Assembly: GCA_902490335.1 (NCBI GenBank)
Contig: CABUDL010000007.1
Coordinates: forward strand, 5,803-69,802
Direction: 5' to 3'
Origin: an uncultured Clostridium sp.
GTDB taxonomy: Bacteria > Bacillota > Clostridia > Oscillospirales > Ruminococcaceae
Length of the DNA stretch: 64,000 nt
Made by a program: the position numbers and the translations under genes. Position 1 is the stretch's first letter; each line of letters begins with the position of its first letter. The notes beneath the pieces were generated by a model. The model was given only the letters and a program-made list of their open reading frames with translations, had not been told where the DNA came from and did not search any database. This document shows positions 1-9,476 of this stretch, one piece after another.

Positions 1-2
1 TT

Positions 3-1004
3 TTGCAGGTGATGCAGCGCTACGGGATTCGACCGGCGGCGATGTTTGCCAGCGACGATTTTGCACGCGGCAATTCCTTCATGGGATACACCGTTGGCAA
101 GCTGCGCGACGTGCAGGCGGTGTATGACGACTTTATCATCGTGCTGGCGTTTGCCGTCCGCGACCTGCCCACCATCGAGCGCATCCGCGCCCTTTCGCAG
201 CAGTACGAGCTGGTGGCTCCCGATGTGCCGGTGGCAGGGGTGGAGCTGTTCAACATGGAATTTGTCCGCAGCCACGAGCAGGACTTTTTGCAGGTTGAGC
301 AGCTGCTTGCCGACGAGCAGTCCCGCAAGGTGCTGCACGATATGGTCAACTTTAAGCTAAGCGGCAAGCTGGAGTACCTGTTCGACTGCGAAACCGACCC
401 GCAGGAGGCTTACGAAAATATTCTGCGCCCGACCCCGCGCGAGAGCTTTGCCGACCTTGGCGCCTACCGCGGGGATACCATCGCCGAGCTGATGCACTAC
501 GCCGGCGGCTGCGAGCGGGTGTTCGCCTTCGAGCCGGATGCCAAAACATACCCCAAGCTGCTGGCGGCGGTGGAACAGATGGGACTTGCCGACCGTGCCA
601 CCTGTGTGCAGCGCGCGGCATACTCCCACTGGGAGATGCTGGAGTTTGACAGCCGCGCGGGCAGGCAGTCGGCGCTGCGGGAGCCTTCGCTGGTGACCGG
701 CGTGCAGGGTGCGGCAAAGGCAAAAATCCGCCAGGTGCAAGGGCAGGCGCTCGACGAGCTGGCGGGGGAGCATCCGGTGACCCTCATCAACATGGACGTC
801 GAGGGAGCCGAGCGGCTTGCCTTGCAGGGCTGCCGGCAGGTCATCACCCGCGACCGCCCGAAGATGCTGATTGCCGCCTACCACCGCAGCGAGGACCTGT
901 TTGCGCTGCCGCAGCAGATTGCAGCCATCCGTCCCGACTACCGCTTTTACCTGCGGCATTACCGATATATTCCCGCGTGGGACGTAAACCTTTACTGCGT
1001 GTAG
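3..1004 (+). CDS. FkbM-family SAM-dependent methyltransferase, 5' end outside window
   Basis: The reading frame is open at the left edge, so the true start lies upstream and 333 residues are visible. The C-terminal half carries a class I methyltransferase core: a SAM-binding stretch ADLGAYRGDT (about residue 150), FAFEPDAKTYPKL, and later INMDVEGAE, the layout of the FkbM (Methyltransf_21) family. These enzymes usually O-methylate sugars or polyketides and often sit in surface-polysaccharide loci; the substrate cannot be read here. The N-terminal part is not recognised. It ends 190 bases before yicC, which has its own promoter, so it belongs to an upstream unit. Confidence 0.75.
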   Translation: MQVMQRYGIRPAAMFASDDFARGNSFMGYTVGKLRDVQAVYDDFIIVLAFAVRDLPTIERIRALSQQYELVAPDVPVAGVELFNMEFVRSHEQDFLQVEQLLADEQSRKVLHDMVNFKLSGKLEYLFDCETDPQEAYENILRPTPRESFADLGAYRGDTIAELMHYAGGCERVFAFEPDAKTYPKLLAAVEQMGLADRATCVQRAAYSHWEMLEFDSRAGRQSALREPSLVTGVQGAAKAKIRQVQGQALDELAGEHPVTLINMDVEGAERLALQGCRQVITRDRPKMLIAAYHRSEDLFALPQQIAAIRPDYRFYLRHYRYIPAWDVNLYCV

Positions 1005-1085
1005 ATTTCTTTGGCGCAGTGCATAGTTTCGCAAAACACCGCCGGCAGAAAAATCAGACAAAAGGCAAAACATCCCCCGCCTTTA

Positions 1086-1115
1086 TTGACAGAGCCTTGC
1101 CAAGTATAGTAAAAT
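1086..1115 (+). promoter_or_regulatory. Sigma-A-type promoter of the yicC operon
   Basis: A perfect -35 TTGACA at 1086-1091 is followed 18 bases later by -10 TAAAAT at 1110-1115. It is the only strong promoter seen before the long yicC-to-prkC run. The start point would be near 1122, giving a leader of about 75 bases. Confidence 0.65.
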
Positions 1116-1195
1116 AATAAGATAGAAATGCAGACGCCCAGCGCATCCGAGCGCCTGTCAAACAACAGATGAACAGCAAGAGGAGTGTGAAGGTA

Positions 1196-2116
1196 ATGCA
1201 GCAAAATCCGACCCAGGATATGCAGCCGCAGCTCAGCGCGGTTTGCAGCATGACCGGATATGGACGAGCCCGTCAGATGATTGGAAACAAGGAGATCACC
1301 GTCGAGCTGCGTTCGGTAAACCATCGTTTTCTGGAGTATTCCTCCCGTGTGCCGCGGGCATACGCCTATCTGGAAGATAAGCTGAAAAACCTTGTCAAAG
1401 GGTCGGTTTCCCGCGGCAAGGTGGACGTCACCTTGAGCGTGCAGACCATCAGCGGCACCGATGCCCAGGTGGTCATCAACCACGACCTTGCCCGCTCCTA
1501 TCTGGAGGCGCTGCGCGACTTAGCAGAGGATCTGCAAATCAAAAATGATGTGAGCGTTTCGCAGATGGCACGCTTTTCCGACATCTTCAGCGTGGTGAAG
1601 GTGGAGGAGAACGAAGAGGAAATGTGGCAGGCAGTCCAGCAGGTTGCACAGCAGGCAGTCCAGAATTTTGTCGATATGCGCAGAGCAGAGGGCGAAAAGA
1701 TGAAGCAGGACCTGCTCAATCGCCTGCAAACCATCGAGCAGCTGGTAGCGCGGGTGGAGGAGCTTTCGCCAAAGACGGTAGAAAACTACACCAAACGCCT
1801 GTATGCCAAATTGCAGGAGGTTTTGCAGAGCAATACAGTGGACGACCAGCGCGTCCTGACCGAGGCAGCGGTGTTTGCCGAAAAGATTGCCGTTGCAGAA
1901 GAAACCGTCCGTCTGGGCAGCCACATCCATCAGTTCCGTCAAATCCTCTCCTCCAGCGAGCCGGTAGGACGCAAGCTGGATTTTCTGGTGCAGGAATTTA
2001 ACCGCGAGGCAAACACCATCGGCTCCAAGGCACAGGATTTGGAGATTGCAAGGATTGTAGTCGATTTAAAATCCGAGATTGAAAAGATTCGTGAGCAGAT
2101 ACAGAATATCGAGTAA
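1196..2116 (+). CDS. yicC: YicC family endoribonuclease
   Basis: The 306-residue protein carries the family hallmark MTGYGRA (about residue 19), followed by VELRSVNHRFLE, and ends with the conserved region LDFLVQEFNREANTIGSKA (YicC_N plus DUF1732). E. coli YicC has been described as an endoribonuclease acting on small RNA. The ATG at 1196 is chosen because AGGAG lies 10 bases upstream; this leaves an N-terminal extension of about 18 residues before the usual MTGYGRA start. It leads the operon yicC-remA-gmk-rpoZ, the same order as yloC-remA-gmk-rpoZ in Bacillus subtilis. Confidence 0.9.
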   Translation: MQQNPTQDMQPQLSAVCSMTGYGRARQMIGNKEITVELRSVNHRFLEYSSRVPRAYAYLEDKLKNLVKGSVSRGKVDVTLSVQTISGTDAQVVINHDLARSYLEALRDLAEDLQIKNDVSVSQMARFSDIFSVVKVEENEEEMWQAVQQVAQQAVQNFVDMRRAEGEKMKQDLLNRLQTIEQLVARVEELSPKTVENYTKRLYAKLQEVLQSNTVDDQRVLTEAAVFAEKIAVAEETVRLGSHIHQFRQILSSSEPVGRKLDFLVQEFNREANTIGSKAQDLEIARIVVDLKSEIEKIREQIQNIE

Positions 2117-2152
2117 CAGGTTCCGGCTGTTTTGGAAAGGAAGAAAATAGGG

Positions 2153-2419
2153 ATGAAGTTAATCAACATCGGTTTTGGAAACATGGTTTCTGCAAACCGT
2201 CTTGTGGCAATCGTCAGCCCGGAGTCTGCGCCTATCAAACGCATCATCTCCGATGCCAGGGAGCGCGGTGGTCTAATCGACGCAACCTATGGACGCAGGA
2301 CCCGCGCAGTCATTATCACCGACAGCGACCATGTGATCCTGTCTGCGGTGCAGCCGGAAACGGTAGCAAACCGGCTCAACGATGACGACGATGAGGAGGA
2401 ACTGGAAGAGGATGAATAG
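2153..2419 (+). CDS. remA: RemA-like DUF370 DNA-binding regulator
   Basis: An 88-residue protein starting MKLINIGFGNMV with DATYGRRTRAVIITDS, the pattern of DUF370/RemA. In Bacillus subtilis RemA activates extracellular matrix and osmoprotection genes by binding repeated DNA sites. The end is strongly acidic (DDDDEEELEEDE), a tail I do not expect from the Bacillus protein; it is encoded where the gene runs into gmk, whose start lies inside the last codons (8-base overlap). The start at 2153 follows a purine-rich site AAAGGAAG. The gene position between yicC and gmk is conserved. Confidence 0.88.
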   Translation: MKLINIGFGNMVSANRLVAIVSPESAPIKRIISDARERGGLIDATYGRRTRAVIITDSDHVILSAVQPETVANRLNDDDDEEELEEDE

Positions 2420-3020
2420 AGGACAGTTGATCGTGGTATCCGGTCCAAGCGGGGTCGGAAAAGGAACGGTACTGCAGCAGTATCTGGCAGGCAGACAGAA
2501 TGTCGCTTATTCGGTATCTGCGACCACCCGCGCTCCGCGTCCCGGCGAAGAGGATGGGGTACATTATTTCTTTTTGAGCAAGGAGCAGTTTGAGCAAACG
2601 GCACAGTCGGGCGGTATGCTGGAATATGCCTGCTACAACGGCAACTATTACGGGACTCCAAAGGCAGCGGTGGAGCGCGAACGTCAGCAGGGAAACGACG
2701 TGATTTTGGAAATCGAGGTGCAGGGCGCCCTTCAGGTCAAAAAAAGCTGCCCGGACGCGCTGCTCATCTTTGTGGCACCGCCGAGCTTTGAACAGCTTGC
2801 CCAGCGGCTGCGCGGAAGGCAGACCGAGGACGAGCAGACGGTCAACAACCGTCTTGCCATTGCGCGAGGAGAGCTGGCGCAGGCACAGCAGTACGACTAT
2901 ATCGTCGTCAATGATACCGTTGAACAGGCGGTGGAGGACCTTGACTGCATCGTCAGGGCAAACCGCTTTCAAACCAATAATATGAAAGAATTTCTTGATG
3001 AGGTGAATCATAATGCTTAG
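2412..3020 (+). CDS. gmk: Guanylate kinase
   Basis: Converts GMP and ATP to GDP and ADP in purine nucleotide metabolism. The 202-residue protein has the P-loop VVSGPSGVGKGT near residue 8 and the GMP-binding YSVSATTRAPRPGE with the HYFFLSKEQFE region after it. Length matches the family (about 200). The ATG at 2412 is preceded by GGAAGAGG and overlaps the remA stop, so the two are translationally coupled. It also overlaps the start of rpoZ by 8 bases. Confidence 0.96.
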   Translation: MNRGQLIVVSGPSGVGKGTVLQQYLAGRQNVAYSVSATTRAPRPGEEDGVHYFFLSKEQFEQTAQSGGMLEYACYNGNYYGTPKAAVERERQQGNDVILEIEVQGALQVKKSCPDALLIFVAPPSFEQLAQRLRGRQTEDEQTVNNRLAIARGELAQAQQYDYIVVNDTVEQAVEDLDCIVRANRFQTNNMKEFLDEVNHNA

Positions 3021-3246
3021 ACCAGCAATGTCACAGATTATTCGCGAGGGAGAAAGCTATTATGCGTTTGTCGTTGCAGTTGCAAGACACGCAAGGGAAA
3101 TCGCTGACTATTGGGCAGACAACGGTCTGCCGATGGAGAAAAAACCGGTTACCGCTTCGCTGGAGGATTTTGCTTCCGGTAAGGTGCGCGTTCGGGATAT
3201 GGTAAAAATCAAAGGTGTGGACGAGGAAGCCCAGACCAGAGCGTAA
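3013..3246 (+). CDS. rpoZ: RNA polymerase omega subunit
   Basis: A 77-residue protein of the omega family: MLRPAMSQIIREGESYYAFVV near the start replaces the typical P-S-x-D-x-L-x6-S-K-Y-x-L-V motif, followed by ARHAREIADYW. Omega helps fold and stabilise the beta-prime subunit. Sequence similarity to the consensus is modest, but position directly after gmk is diagnostic. It overlaps gmk by 8 bases. In Bacillus coaBC lies between rpoZ and priA; here there are 121 bases with no gene. Confidence 0.85.
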   Translation: MLRPAMSQIIREGESYYAFVVAVARHAREIADYWADNGLPMEKKPVTASLEDFASGKVRVRDMVKIKGVDEEAQTRA

Positions 3247-3367
3247 AATAAATAATTTGGCTACGGGCGGCACAGCAGAAACGCTGCGGAACAATCAGAC
3301 GCAGACAGCGCATGCCGTCCGTCGTTTTTTGTGAGAAAATCTTTGCACAGACAGGAGGGGAAGCACA

Positions 3368-5791
3368 GTGGTGGCAGATGTGGTGGTGGAAAACGCCTCC
3401 TATTCCTTTGACATCCCCTTTTCCTATCGAGTGCCCGGCAGGATGGAAGGACAGATTCGACCCGGGTGCAGGGTGCTGGTCCCGTTTGGACGCTCCAACC
3501 GCTCCAAGCAGGGTCTGGTGCTGCGCGTGCAGCCGCAGGACCCGCAGTCCCAGCAGCTCAAGCCCATCAAGATGCTGCTGGACCAAAAGCCGCTGCTGGG
3601 GGAAGAACAGCTGTGGCTGCTGGAGCTGCTGCATCAGCGCACCTTTTGCACCTACTATGAAGGGCTGCGGGCGCTGGTGCCCAGCGGGCTGACCTTTCGC
3701 CTGAAGCTGATGTGTTCGCTGGGAGAAACAAGACCGCAGCAGCCAACCGACAAACAAAGGCAGCTGCTGGACTACCTGTCTGCAAAGAAAAAGCCGGTGG
3801 AGCTGGAGCATCTGCTCGAGCAGCTGGAACTGGAGCGGGGAGAAGCGGACTTTGAACAGCTGTTGGAGGAGGGTGCAATCCTGCTGACCGAGCAGGCGAC
3901 CGAAAAAATTGCCGACAGCAAAGAGGTCATGGTGCGCAAAAGCGAGGACTGTGAGCAGAAGCTGGAAGGGGTCCGCCTGACGCCGGCAAGAAAAAAGGTG
4001 CTGGCACTCTTGGAGCAGACACCCTGCGCCTCCCTTAAAGAGCTGTGCTACTATGCAGGAACCACCCGACAGACGTTGGATAAGATGGAAAAAGCCGGAC
4101 TGCTGTGCTACTACGGCAGGCAGGTGTTTCGCAGCCCGTATGCCGACAGAGAAGAGGAGAAGCCGACACCGGTCACCCTCAATCCCTCGCAGCAGCAGGC
4201 GTTGGACGGTCTGTGGGAACAGTGGCAGCGGGGAGAAGGCGCCGCCTTGCTGTACGGTGTGACCGGCAGCGGAAAAAGCCAGGTCTACCTAAAATTGGCA
4301 GAACAGGTGCGCGCACAGGGCAAAGGGGTCATCATTCTGGTGCCGGAAATTTCCCTCACGCCACAGACGGTCCGGCTGTTCCGCAGCCGATTTGGTCAAC
4401 GGGTGGCAGTGCTGCACAGCGGACTGACCATGGCAGAGCGCGCCGACGAGTACCGGCGCATCCAGCAGGGCTTGGCAGATGTGGTGGTGGGTACCCGCTC
4501 GGCGGTGTTTGCGCCGCTGGAAAACATCGGGCTGATTGTCATTGACGAGGAGCAGGAGGGAGCCTATGCTTCCCAGCAGTCTCCGCGGTATCACGCGCGG
4601 GACATCGCCCGTGCGCGCTGTCACCGCCATCAGGCGCTGCTGCTGCTGGCATCGGCGACCCCATCGGTGGAAACCTTCTATCAGGCACAGCGCGGGCGCA
4701 TCCGGCTGTATACCCTGACCCATCGGTATCTGGGGAACCAGCTGCCAAAGGTGCAGATTGTCGATTCCACCCAAAGCTACGGCTTTGACATCAGTCAGGA
4801 GCTGACCGCCGAACTGATGGACAATCTCAAGGCGGGACAGCAGAGCATCCTGCTGCTCAACCGGCGTGGCTACCATACAGCGGTGCGCTGCAACAGCTGT
4901 CAGGAGGTGGTCAAGTGCCCCAACTGCTCGGTGGCTTTGACCTACCACAGTGCCAACCACCGGCTGATGTGCCACTACTGCGGCTATTCCCGCGATTTGG
5001 ACCAGGATTGTCCCAACTGCGGCAGCAAGCTCATCAGCTACACCGGCAGCGGGACCCAGCGCATCGAGGATGAACTGCACCGCCTGTTTCCGCAGGCAAA
5101 GATTTTGCGGATGGATTTGGACACCACCATGTCCCGTATGTCGCACGAAACCAAGTTTGGAGAGTTTGCACAGGGCAAGTATCAAATCATGGTGGGGACT
5201 CAGATGGTCGCCAAAGGACTCAACTTCCCGGATGTGACGCTGGTGGGTGTGCTGGGAGCGGACCAGTCAATTTTTTCGCAGGATTTTCGTGGGTGTGAAC
5301 GGGCGTTTTCGCTGCTGACCCAGGTGGTCGGTCGGTGCGGACGCGGCAAGCTGCCGGGCAGGGCGCTGATTCAGACCGGCGTGCCGCAGCATCCGGTCAT
5401 TTTGCAGGCGGCAAGGCAGGATTACGACAGCTTTTATGCCGACGAAATCAAAAGCAGGAAGCTGGGACTCTACCCGCCGTTTTGCACCCTTTGCCAGGTG
5501 GGATTTTCCGGGGAACAGGAAGAAAAGGTGTGCGCGGCGGCGATGTGGTTTGCCAAGCACTTTGGGCAGAAGGCAAAAAAGGATTACCCGGATCTGCCGC
5601 TGCGGCTGATGAATCCCTGCGAGATGGCTTTGGCAAGAATCGCAGGAAAGTATCGCTACGGAGTGATGATCAAGTGTCGGATGAGCGAGCGTTTTTCCCG
5701 CTTGATGTGGGAGATGCTGCGGGCGTTCGACAGTGAAAAAAATAACCGCTCGGTCCACATCTGGGTGGATATGAACGGAAACGACCTTTAA
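3368..5791 (+). CDS. priA: Primosomal protein N', replication restart helicase
   Basis: PriA reloads the replisome at collapsed forks with 3'-5' helicase activity. The 807-residue protein has an N-terminal DNA-binding domain, a winged-helix part, a Walker A GVTGSGKSQVY near residue 297, the Walker B variant VIDEEQEG near 390, and a zinc-binding insert near 508-555 with CNSCQEVVKCPNC, CHYCGY and CPNCGS. Helicase motifs GSGTQRIEDEL and VVGRCGRG follow. The Walker B is DEEQ where DEEH is common. The GTG at 3368 has AGGAGGGG about 8 bases upstream; a second GTG is the next codon. Confidence 0.96.
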   Translation: MVADVVVENASYSFDIPFSYRVPGRMEGQIRPGCRVLVPFGRSNRSKQGLVLRVQPQDPQSQQLKPIKMLLDQKPLLGEEQLWLLELLHQRTFCTYYEGLRALVPSGLTFRLKLMCSLGETRPQQPTDKQRQLLDYLSAKKKPVELEHLLEQLELERGEADFEQLLEEGAILLTEQATEKIADSKEVMVRKSEDCEQKLEGVRLTPARKKVLALLEQTPCASLKELCYYAGTTRQTLDKMEKAGLLCYYGRQVFRSPYADREEEKPTPVTLNPSQQQALDGLWEQWQRGEGAALLYGVTGSGKSQVYLKLAEQVRAQGKGVIILVPEISLTPQTVRLFRSRFGQRVAVLHSGLTMAERADEYRRIQQGLADVVVGTRSAVFAPLENIGLIVIDEEQEGAYASQQSPRYHARDIARARCHRHQALLLLASATPSVETFYQAQRGRIRLYTLTHRYLGNQLPKVQIVDSTQSYGFDISQELTAELMDNLKAGQQSILLLNRRGYHTAVRCNSCQEVVKCPNCSVALTYHSANHRLMCHYCGYSRDLDQDCPNCGSKLISYTGSGTQRIEDELHRLFPQAKILRMDLDTTMSRMSHETKFGEFAQGKYQIMVGTQMVAKGLNFPDVTLVGVLGADQSIFSQDFRGCERAFSLLTQVVGRCGRGKLPGRALIQTGVPQHPVILQAARQDYDSFYADEIKSRKLGLYPPFCTLCQVGFSGEQEEKVCAAAMWFAKHFGQKAKKDYPDLPLRLMNPCEMALARIAGKYRYGVMIKCRMSERFSRLMWEMLRAFDSEKNNRSVHIWVDMNGNDL

Positions 5792-5829
5792 TATACAAAA
5801 GATGATAGAGTGAAAGGATGTTTAACAAG

Positions 5830-6303
5830 ATGGCAATTCGTAATATTGTAAAAGATACTGATGGATATGATACCCTGCATAAAAAATGCCGTCCGGTCAC
5901 AGACTTTAATCAGAAGCTGTGGGATTTGCTGGACGATATGGCACAGACAATGTACAAAGCACAGGGTGTAGGACTGGCAGGTCCGCAGGTCGGAATGCTC
6001 AGACGGGTGTTTGTCATCGACGTAGGAGAGGGGATTCTGGAGTTTGTCAACCCGGAGATTCTGGAAACCTCCGGCACTCAGGAGGGAGCAGAGGGCTGCC
6101 TTTCCTTCCCAGGCGAATACGGTATGGTAGAAAGACCCAACCATGTCAAGGTCCGCGCACAGAACCGCATGGGCGAATGGTTTGAGCTGGAGGGCGAGGA
6201 GCTGCTTGCACGCGCCATCTGCCACGAGAACGACCATCTGGACGGCGTGGTCTTTAAAGACCGGATGTCCCGCCTGCTGACCGAAGAGGAACTGGCGGAC
6301 TAA
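5830..6303 (+). CDS. def: Peptide deformylase
   Basis: Removes the formyl group from the N-terminal methionine of new proteins. All three metal-site motifs are present: GVGLAGPQVG (about residue 40), EGCLSFPG (Cys ligand) and HENDHLDG (HExxH type). The 157 residues fit the family. I chose the ATG at 5830 over the in-frame ATG at 5818 because the ribosome site AAAGG directly abuts the earlier codon. It is followed 21 bases later by fmt, the enzyme that adds the formyl group to the initiator tRNA. Confidence 0.96.
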   Translation: MAIRNIVKDTDGYDTLHKKCRPVTDFNQKLWDLLDDMAQTMYKAQGVGLAGPQVGMLRRVFVIDVGEGILEFVNPEILETSGTQEGAEGCLSFPGEYGMVERPNHVKVRAQNRMGEWFELEGEELLARAICHENDHLDGVVFKDRMSRLLTEEELAD

Positions 6304-6324
6304 GGACAAGGGAGGCAAAACAGC

Positions 6325-7245
6325 ATGAGGATTGTATTTATGGGGACGCCGGAGTTTGCAGCTGCCTCTCTTGAGCAGCTGCTGACCACCCGGCACGAGG
6401 TCGTGGGTGTGTTCACCCAGCCGGATAAGCCAAAGGGCAGAGGCTACAAGCTGGTGCCGCCGCCGGTCAAGGAGCTGGCACTGGCACACAATATCCCGGT
6501 GTTCCAGCCGCAGAAGATGCGCGACGGGCAGGCGCTGGAAATTTTGCAGCAGCTGCAGCCGGAGCTGATTGCGGTGGTTGCTTATGGAAAACTGCTGCCA
6601 AAGGAAATTTTGGAGCTGCCAAAGTACGGCTGCATCAACGTACACGGCTCGCTGCTGCCAAAATACCGCGGTGCGGGTCCGATTCAGTGGAGCATCATCG
6701 ACGGAGAAAAAACGACCGGTGTCACCACCATGTACATGGGCGAGGGACTGGACACCGGCGACATGATTTTAAAGAAGGAAACCCCCATCGGGGAAAACGA
6801 AACCTATGGGGAGCTGCACGACCGGCTGGCAGTCATCGGTGCGCAGGCACTGGTGGAAACGGTCGAGCTGCTTGAGCAGGGCAAGGCGCCGCGCGAAAAA
6901 CAGGACGACGCTCTTTCCTGCTATGCGCCGATGCTGGACAAAAAGATTGCAAAGCTGGACTTTACACAGCCGGCAACCAAGCTGCATGACCTGATTCGAG
7001 GATTATCACCATGGCCGGTTGCCCATACTACCTTTGAGGGCAAGCTGCTCAAGGTTCACCGCGCGGTGGTTGCGCAGGCACAGGGCGACTGCGGACCGGC
7101 AGGAAAGGTACTCGACAGCAAGAAGCTGATCGTTGCCTGCGGCAGCGGTGCGCTCGAGTTGCAGCAGGTGCAGCTGGAGGGCGGAAAACGCATCAGCGGC
7201 GAGGATTTTATGCGCGGCAGAAAGGCGCAGCAGCTGGGCGAGTAA
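6325..7245 (+). CDS. fmt: Methionyl-tRNA formyltransferase
   Basis: Formylates initiator Met-tRNA using 10-formyltetrahydrofolate. The 306-residue protein begins MRIVFMGTPEFAA and has the catalytic-site signature VHGSLLPKYRGAGPIQW near residue 108, with a C-terminal OB-like domain containing RGLSPWPVAHT. Paired with def, as in many bacteria. A ribosome site GGGAGG precedes the ATG. After the stop there are 123 bases before the next gene, with a TATAAT at 7294-7299 that could start a separate transcript, although I find no good -35. Confidence 0.96.
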   Translation: MRIVFMGTPEFAAASLEQLLTTRHEVVGVFTQPDKPKGRGYKLVPPPVKELALAHNIPVFQPQKMRDGQALEILQQLQPELIAVVAYGKLLPKEILELPKYGCINVHGSLLPKYRGAGPIQWSIIDGEKTTGVTTMYMGEGLDTGDMILKKETPIGENETYGELHDRLAVIGAQALVETVELLEQGKAPREKQDDALSCYAPMLDKKIAKLDFTQPATKLHDLIRGLSPWPVAHTTFEGKLLKVHRAVVAQAQGDCGPAGKVLDSKKLIVACGSGALELQQVQLEGGKRISGEDFMRGRKAQQLGE

Positions 7246-7368
7246 TTTACTAAAGCGGTATATACTCTTCATAACTGATTCAAATTTGTCCCATATAATG
7301 GAAGAATGGATTTCCCTTTGCTTTTTTAAGGGAGAGAACATGAGAATAATTGAAGAGAGGGAACGACC

Positions 7369-8064
7369 ATGTTTTATTACTATTTTGACCGTTACTATTG
7401 GATTCTGATTGTACCGGCGATGCTGTTTGCCATGTGGGCACAGACCAAGGTCAACAGCACCTACAACCGGTACAACCGGGTGTACAGCGCAAGGGGAATG
7501 AGCGCCGCGCAGGTCTGCCGGCAGATTTTGGATGAAAACGGATTGTTCCATATCCGTATCGAGCGCATCTCGGGCAAGCTGACCGACCATTATGACCCGA
7601 AAGCAGGTGTCATCCGCCTGTCGGACAGCGTCTATGCCAGCAGCTCGGTGGCAGCCATCGGTGTGGCAGCGCACGAAGCAGGGCACGCAGTCCAGTACGC
7701 GGTGGGATATGTCCCCATCAAGGTGAGAAATGCGGTCATCCCGCTCAGCCAGTTCGGTTCCTCGCTTTCCATGCCGGTGCTGCTGATTGGTCTGCTGTTT
7801 AACCAGGGCATCCTGGTGCAGCTGGGCATCGTGCTGTTTTCCACCGTCGCACTGTTTCAGCTGATTACCCTGCCGGTGGAGTTTGATGCAAGCTCCCGCG
7901 CACTCAAGACGCTGGAGGGCTATCAGCTGCTGGATTCGCAGGAAACCCAGATGGCGGGCAAGGTGCTTAAAGCGGCGGCTTTGACCTATGTGGCAGCGCT
8001 GCTGTCCAGCTTGGCACAGCTGTTCCGCCTGATTATGCTGTACGGCAGAAGAAACGACGACTAA
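7369..8064 (+). CDS. YugP-type membrane zinc metallopeptidase
   Basis: A 231-residue integral membrane protein of the neutral zinc metallopeptidase family (DUF/Zn_peptidase_2, YugP in Bacillus). It starts with a membrane segment ILIVPAMLFAMWAQ, has the zinc motif HEAGH near residue 103 in GVAAHEAGHAVQYA, then hydrophobic helices SMPVLLIGLLF and IVLFSTVALFQLI, and a final TYVAALLSSLAQLFRLIML. The physiological substrate is not established. Its place between fmt and rsmB matches what is often seen in Clostridia. GAGAGGGAACGACC precedes the ATG. Confidence 0.85.
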   Translation: MFYYYFDRYYWILIVPAMLFAMWAQTKVNSTYNRYNRVYSARGMSAAQVCRQILDENGLFHIRIERISGKLTDHYDPKAGVIRLSDSVYASSSVAAIGVAAHEAGHAVQYAVGYVPIKVRNAVIPLSQFGSSLSMPVLLIGLLFNQGILVQLGIVLFSTVALFQLITLPVEFDASSRALKTLEGYQLLDSQETQMAGKVLKAAALTYVAALLSSLAQLFRLIMLYGRRNDD

Positions 8065-8141
8065 CCAACCATAAGGGTGCAGGATGCACCGGACAGGATA
8101 TACACAAACACAGAGATTGCAGACAGAAAGGATATTCCACT

Positions 8142-9476
8142 ATGCCGGAGATGACAGCCAGACAAGCAGCGGTGCAGGCGCTGATGCGGGTAAACCACGA
8201 GGGAGGATACTCCAACTTGGTACTAAACGAAACGCTGAAAAAAGCACAGCTTTCCCAGACCGATGCGGCATTTGCCAGCAAGCTGTTCTACGGTGCGCTG
8301 GAACGGCGGCTGACCCTCGACCACATCATCAGCAGCTACTCGAAAAAGCCGGTGGCAAAGCTGACCCCTGTGGTGGCGGATATTCTGCGGATGAGTCTGT
8401 ACCAGCTGCTGTATCTGGACAGCGTGCCCGATTCGGCAGCGGTGAACGAGGCGGTCAAGCTGACCCGCCGGATGAAGGCGGCAAGCGCCTCCGGCTTTGT
8501 CAATGCGGTGCTGCGCAGCTTTATCCGGGATGAAAAGAAGATTCCCACCGTTCGCGGCAATCGCCTCAAAAGGCTGGAGGTCCAATACTCCTGCCCGCAG
8601 TGGCTCATCAAAGTCCTGCTCAACAGCTACGGTGAGCAGCAGGCAGCGGCGCTGCTGGAGCACAGTCTGGAGCGCCCGCCGCTGTATGCGCGGGTCAACA
8701 CCACCAAAACAAGCGTACAGCACTGCATTGAGCTTTTGCAGCAGCAGGGTGTACAGGTGCAGCAGGAGGAAGCGCCGAGCGGCTGCCTGCGTTTAAATGC
8801 AACCGCCTCCATCGAGCGGCTGCAAGCGTTTGAGCAAGGTCTGTTTTATGTGCAGGACAAATCTTCCCAGATGTGTGCAGCTTCGCTGGAGGCACAGCCG
8901 GGAGAACGCATTTTGGACTGCTGTGCAGCGCCCGGCTCCAAGACCTTCACCATCGCACAGGAGATGCAGGGCGAGGGTCAGATCATCAGCTGCGACATCT
9001 TTGAAGAGAAGGTCAAAAAGATACAGGCGGGTGCGGCGCGTCTGGGACTTTCCTGCGTCGATGCACGCTTGCAGGATGCTTCGGTCTACGACCCGCAGCT
9101 GGGCGAGTTTGACCGGGTGCTGTGCGACGCGCCCTGCTCCGGCATCGGAATCATCGGGCGCAAGCCGGAAATCAAATACAAAGAGGAAGCGCAGCTGCGC
9201 GACCTGCCGCAGCTGCAGCTGAAGATATTGGAAAATGTCTGTCGTTATGTTAAGGTGGGCGGACGGCTTGTCTATTCCACCTGTACGCTGCTGCCGGATG
9301 AGAACACCAAGGTGGTCGAGCAGTTTTTGCAGCGTCACAGCGAGTTTGAGCCGTTGATTTTGCCGCAGCGGGTATTGCAGGCGGCAAACAGCGGACCGAC
9401 CTGGGCGCTGACACTGCTGCCGCAGATGGCACAGACCGACGGATTTTTTATTGCAGGGATGAAGAGGGTAAGATAA
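8142..9476 (+). CDS. rsmB: 16S rRNA (cytosine967-C5)-methyltransferase
   Basis: Methylates C967 of 16S rRNA. The 444-residue protein has an N-terminal NusB-like helical RNA-binding domain (residues 1-140) and a C-terminal SAM domain with CCAAPGSKTFTIA, the motif IV CDAPCSGIGIIGRKPEIK, and the catalytic-cysteine region YSTCTLLPDEN. The stop codon is directly followed by the rlmN ATG, so the pair is one transcript. The Bacillus orthologue yloM occupies the same place after fmt. Confidence 0.95.
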   Translation: MPEMTARQAAVQALMRVNHEGGYSNLVLNETLKKAQLSQTDAAFASKLFYGALERRLTLDHIISSYSKKPVAKLTPVVADILRMSLYQLLYLDSVPDSAAVNEAVKLTRRMKAASASGFVNAVLRSFIRDEKKIPTVRGNRLKRLEVQYSCPQWLIKVLLNSYGEQQAAALLEHSLERPPLYARVNTTKTSVQHCIELLQQQGVQVQQEEAPSGCLRLNATASIERLQAFEQGLFYVQDKSSQMCAASLEAQPGERILDCCAAPGSKTFTIAQEMQGEGQIISCDIFEEKVKKIQAGAARLGLSCVDARLQDASVYDPQLGEFDRVLCDAPCSGIGIIGRKPEIKYKEEAQLRDLPQLQLKILENVCRYVKVGGRLVYSTCTLLPDENTKVVEQFLQRHSEFEPLILPQRVLQAANSGPTWALTLLPQMAQTDGFFIAGMKRVR

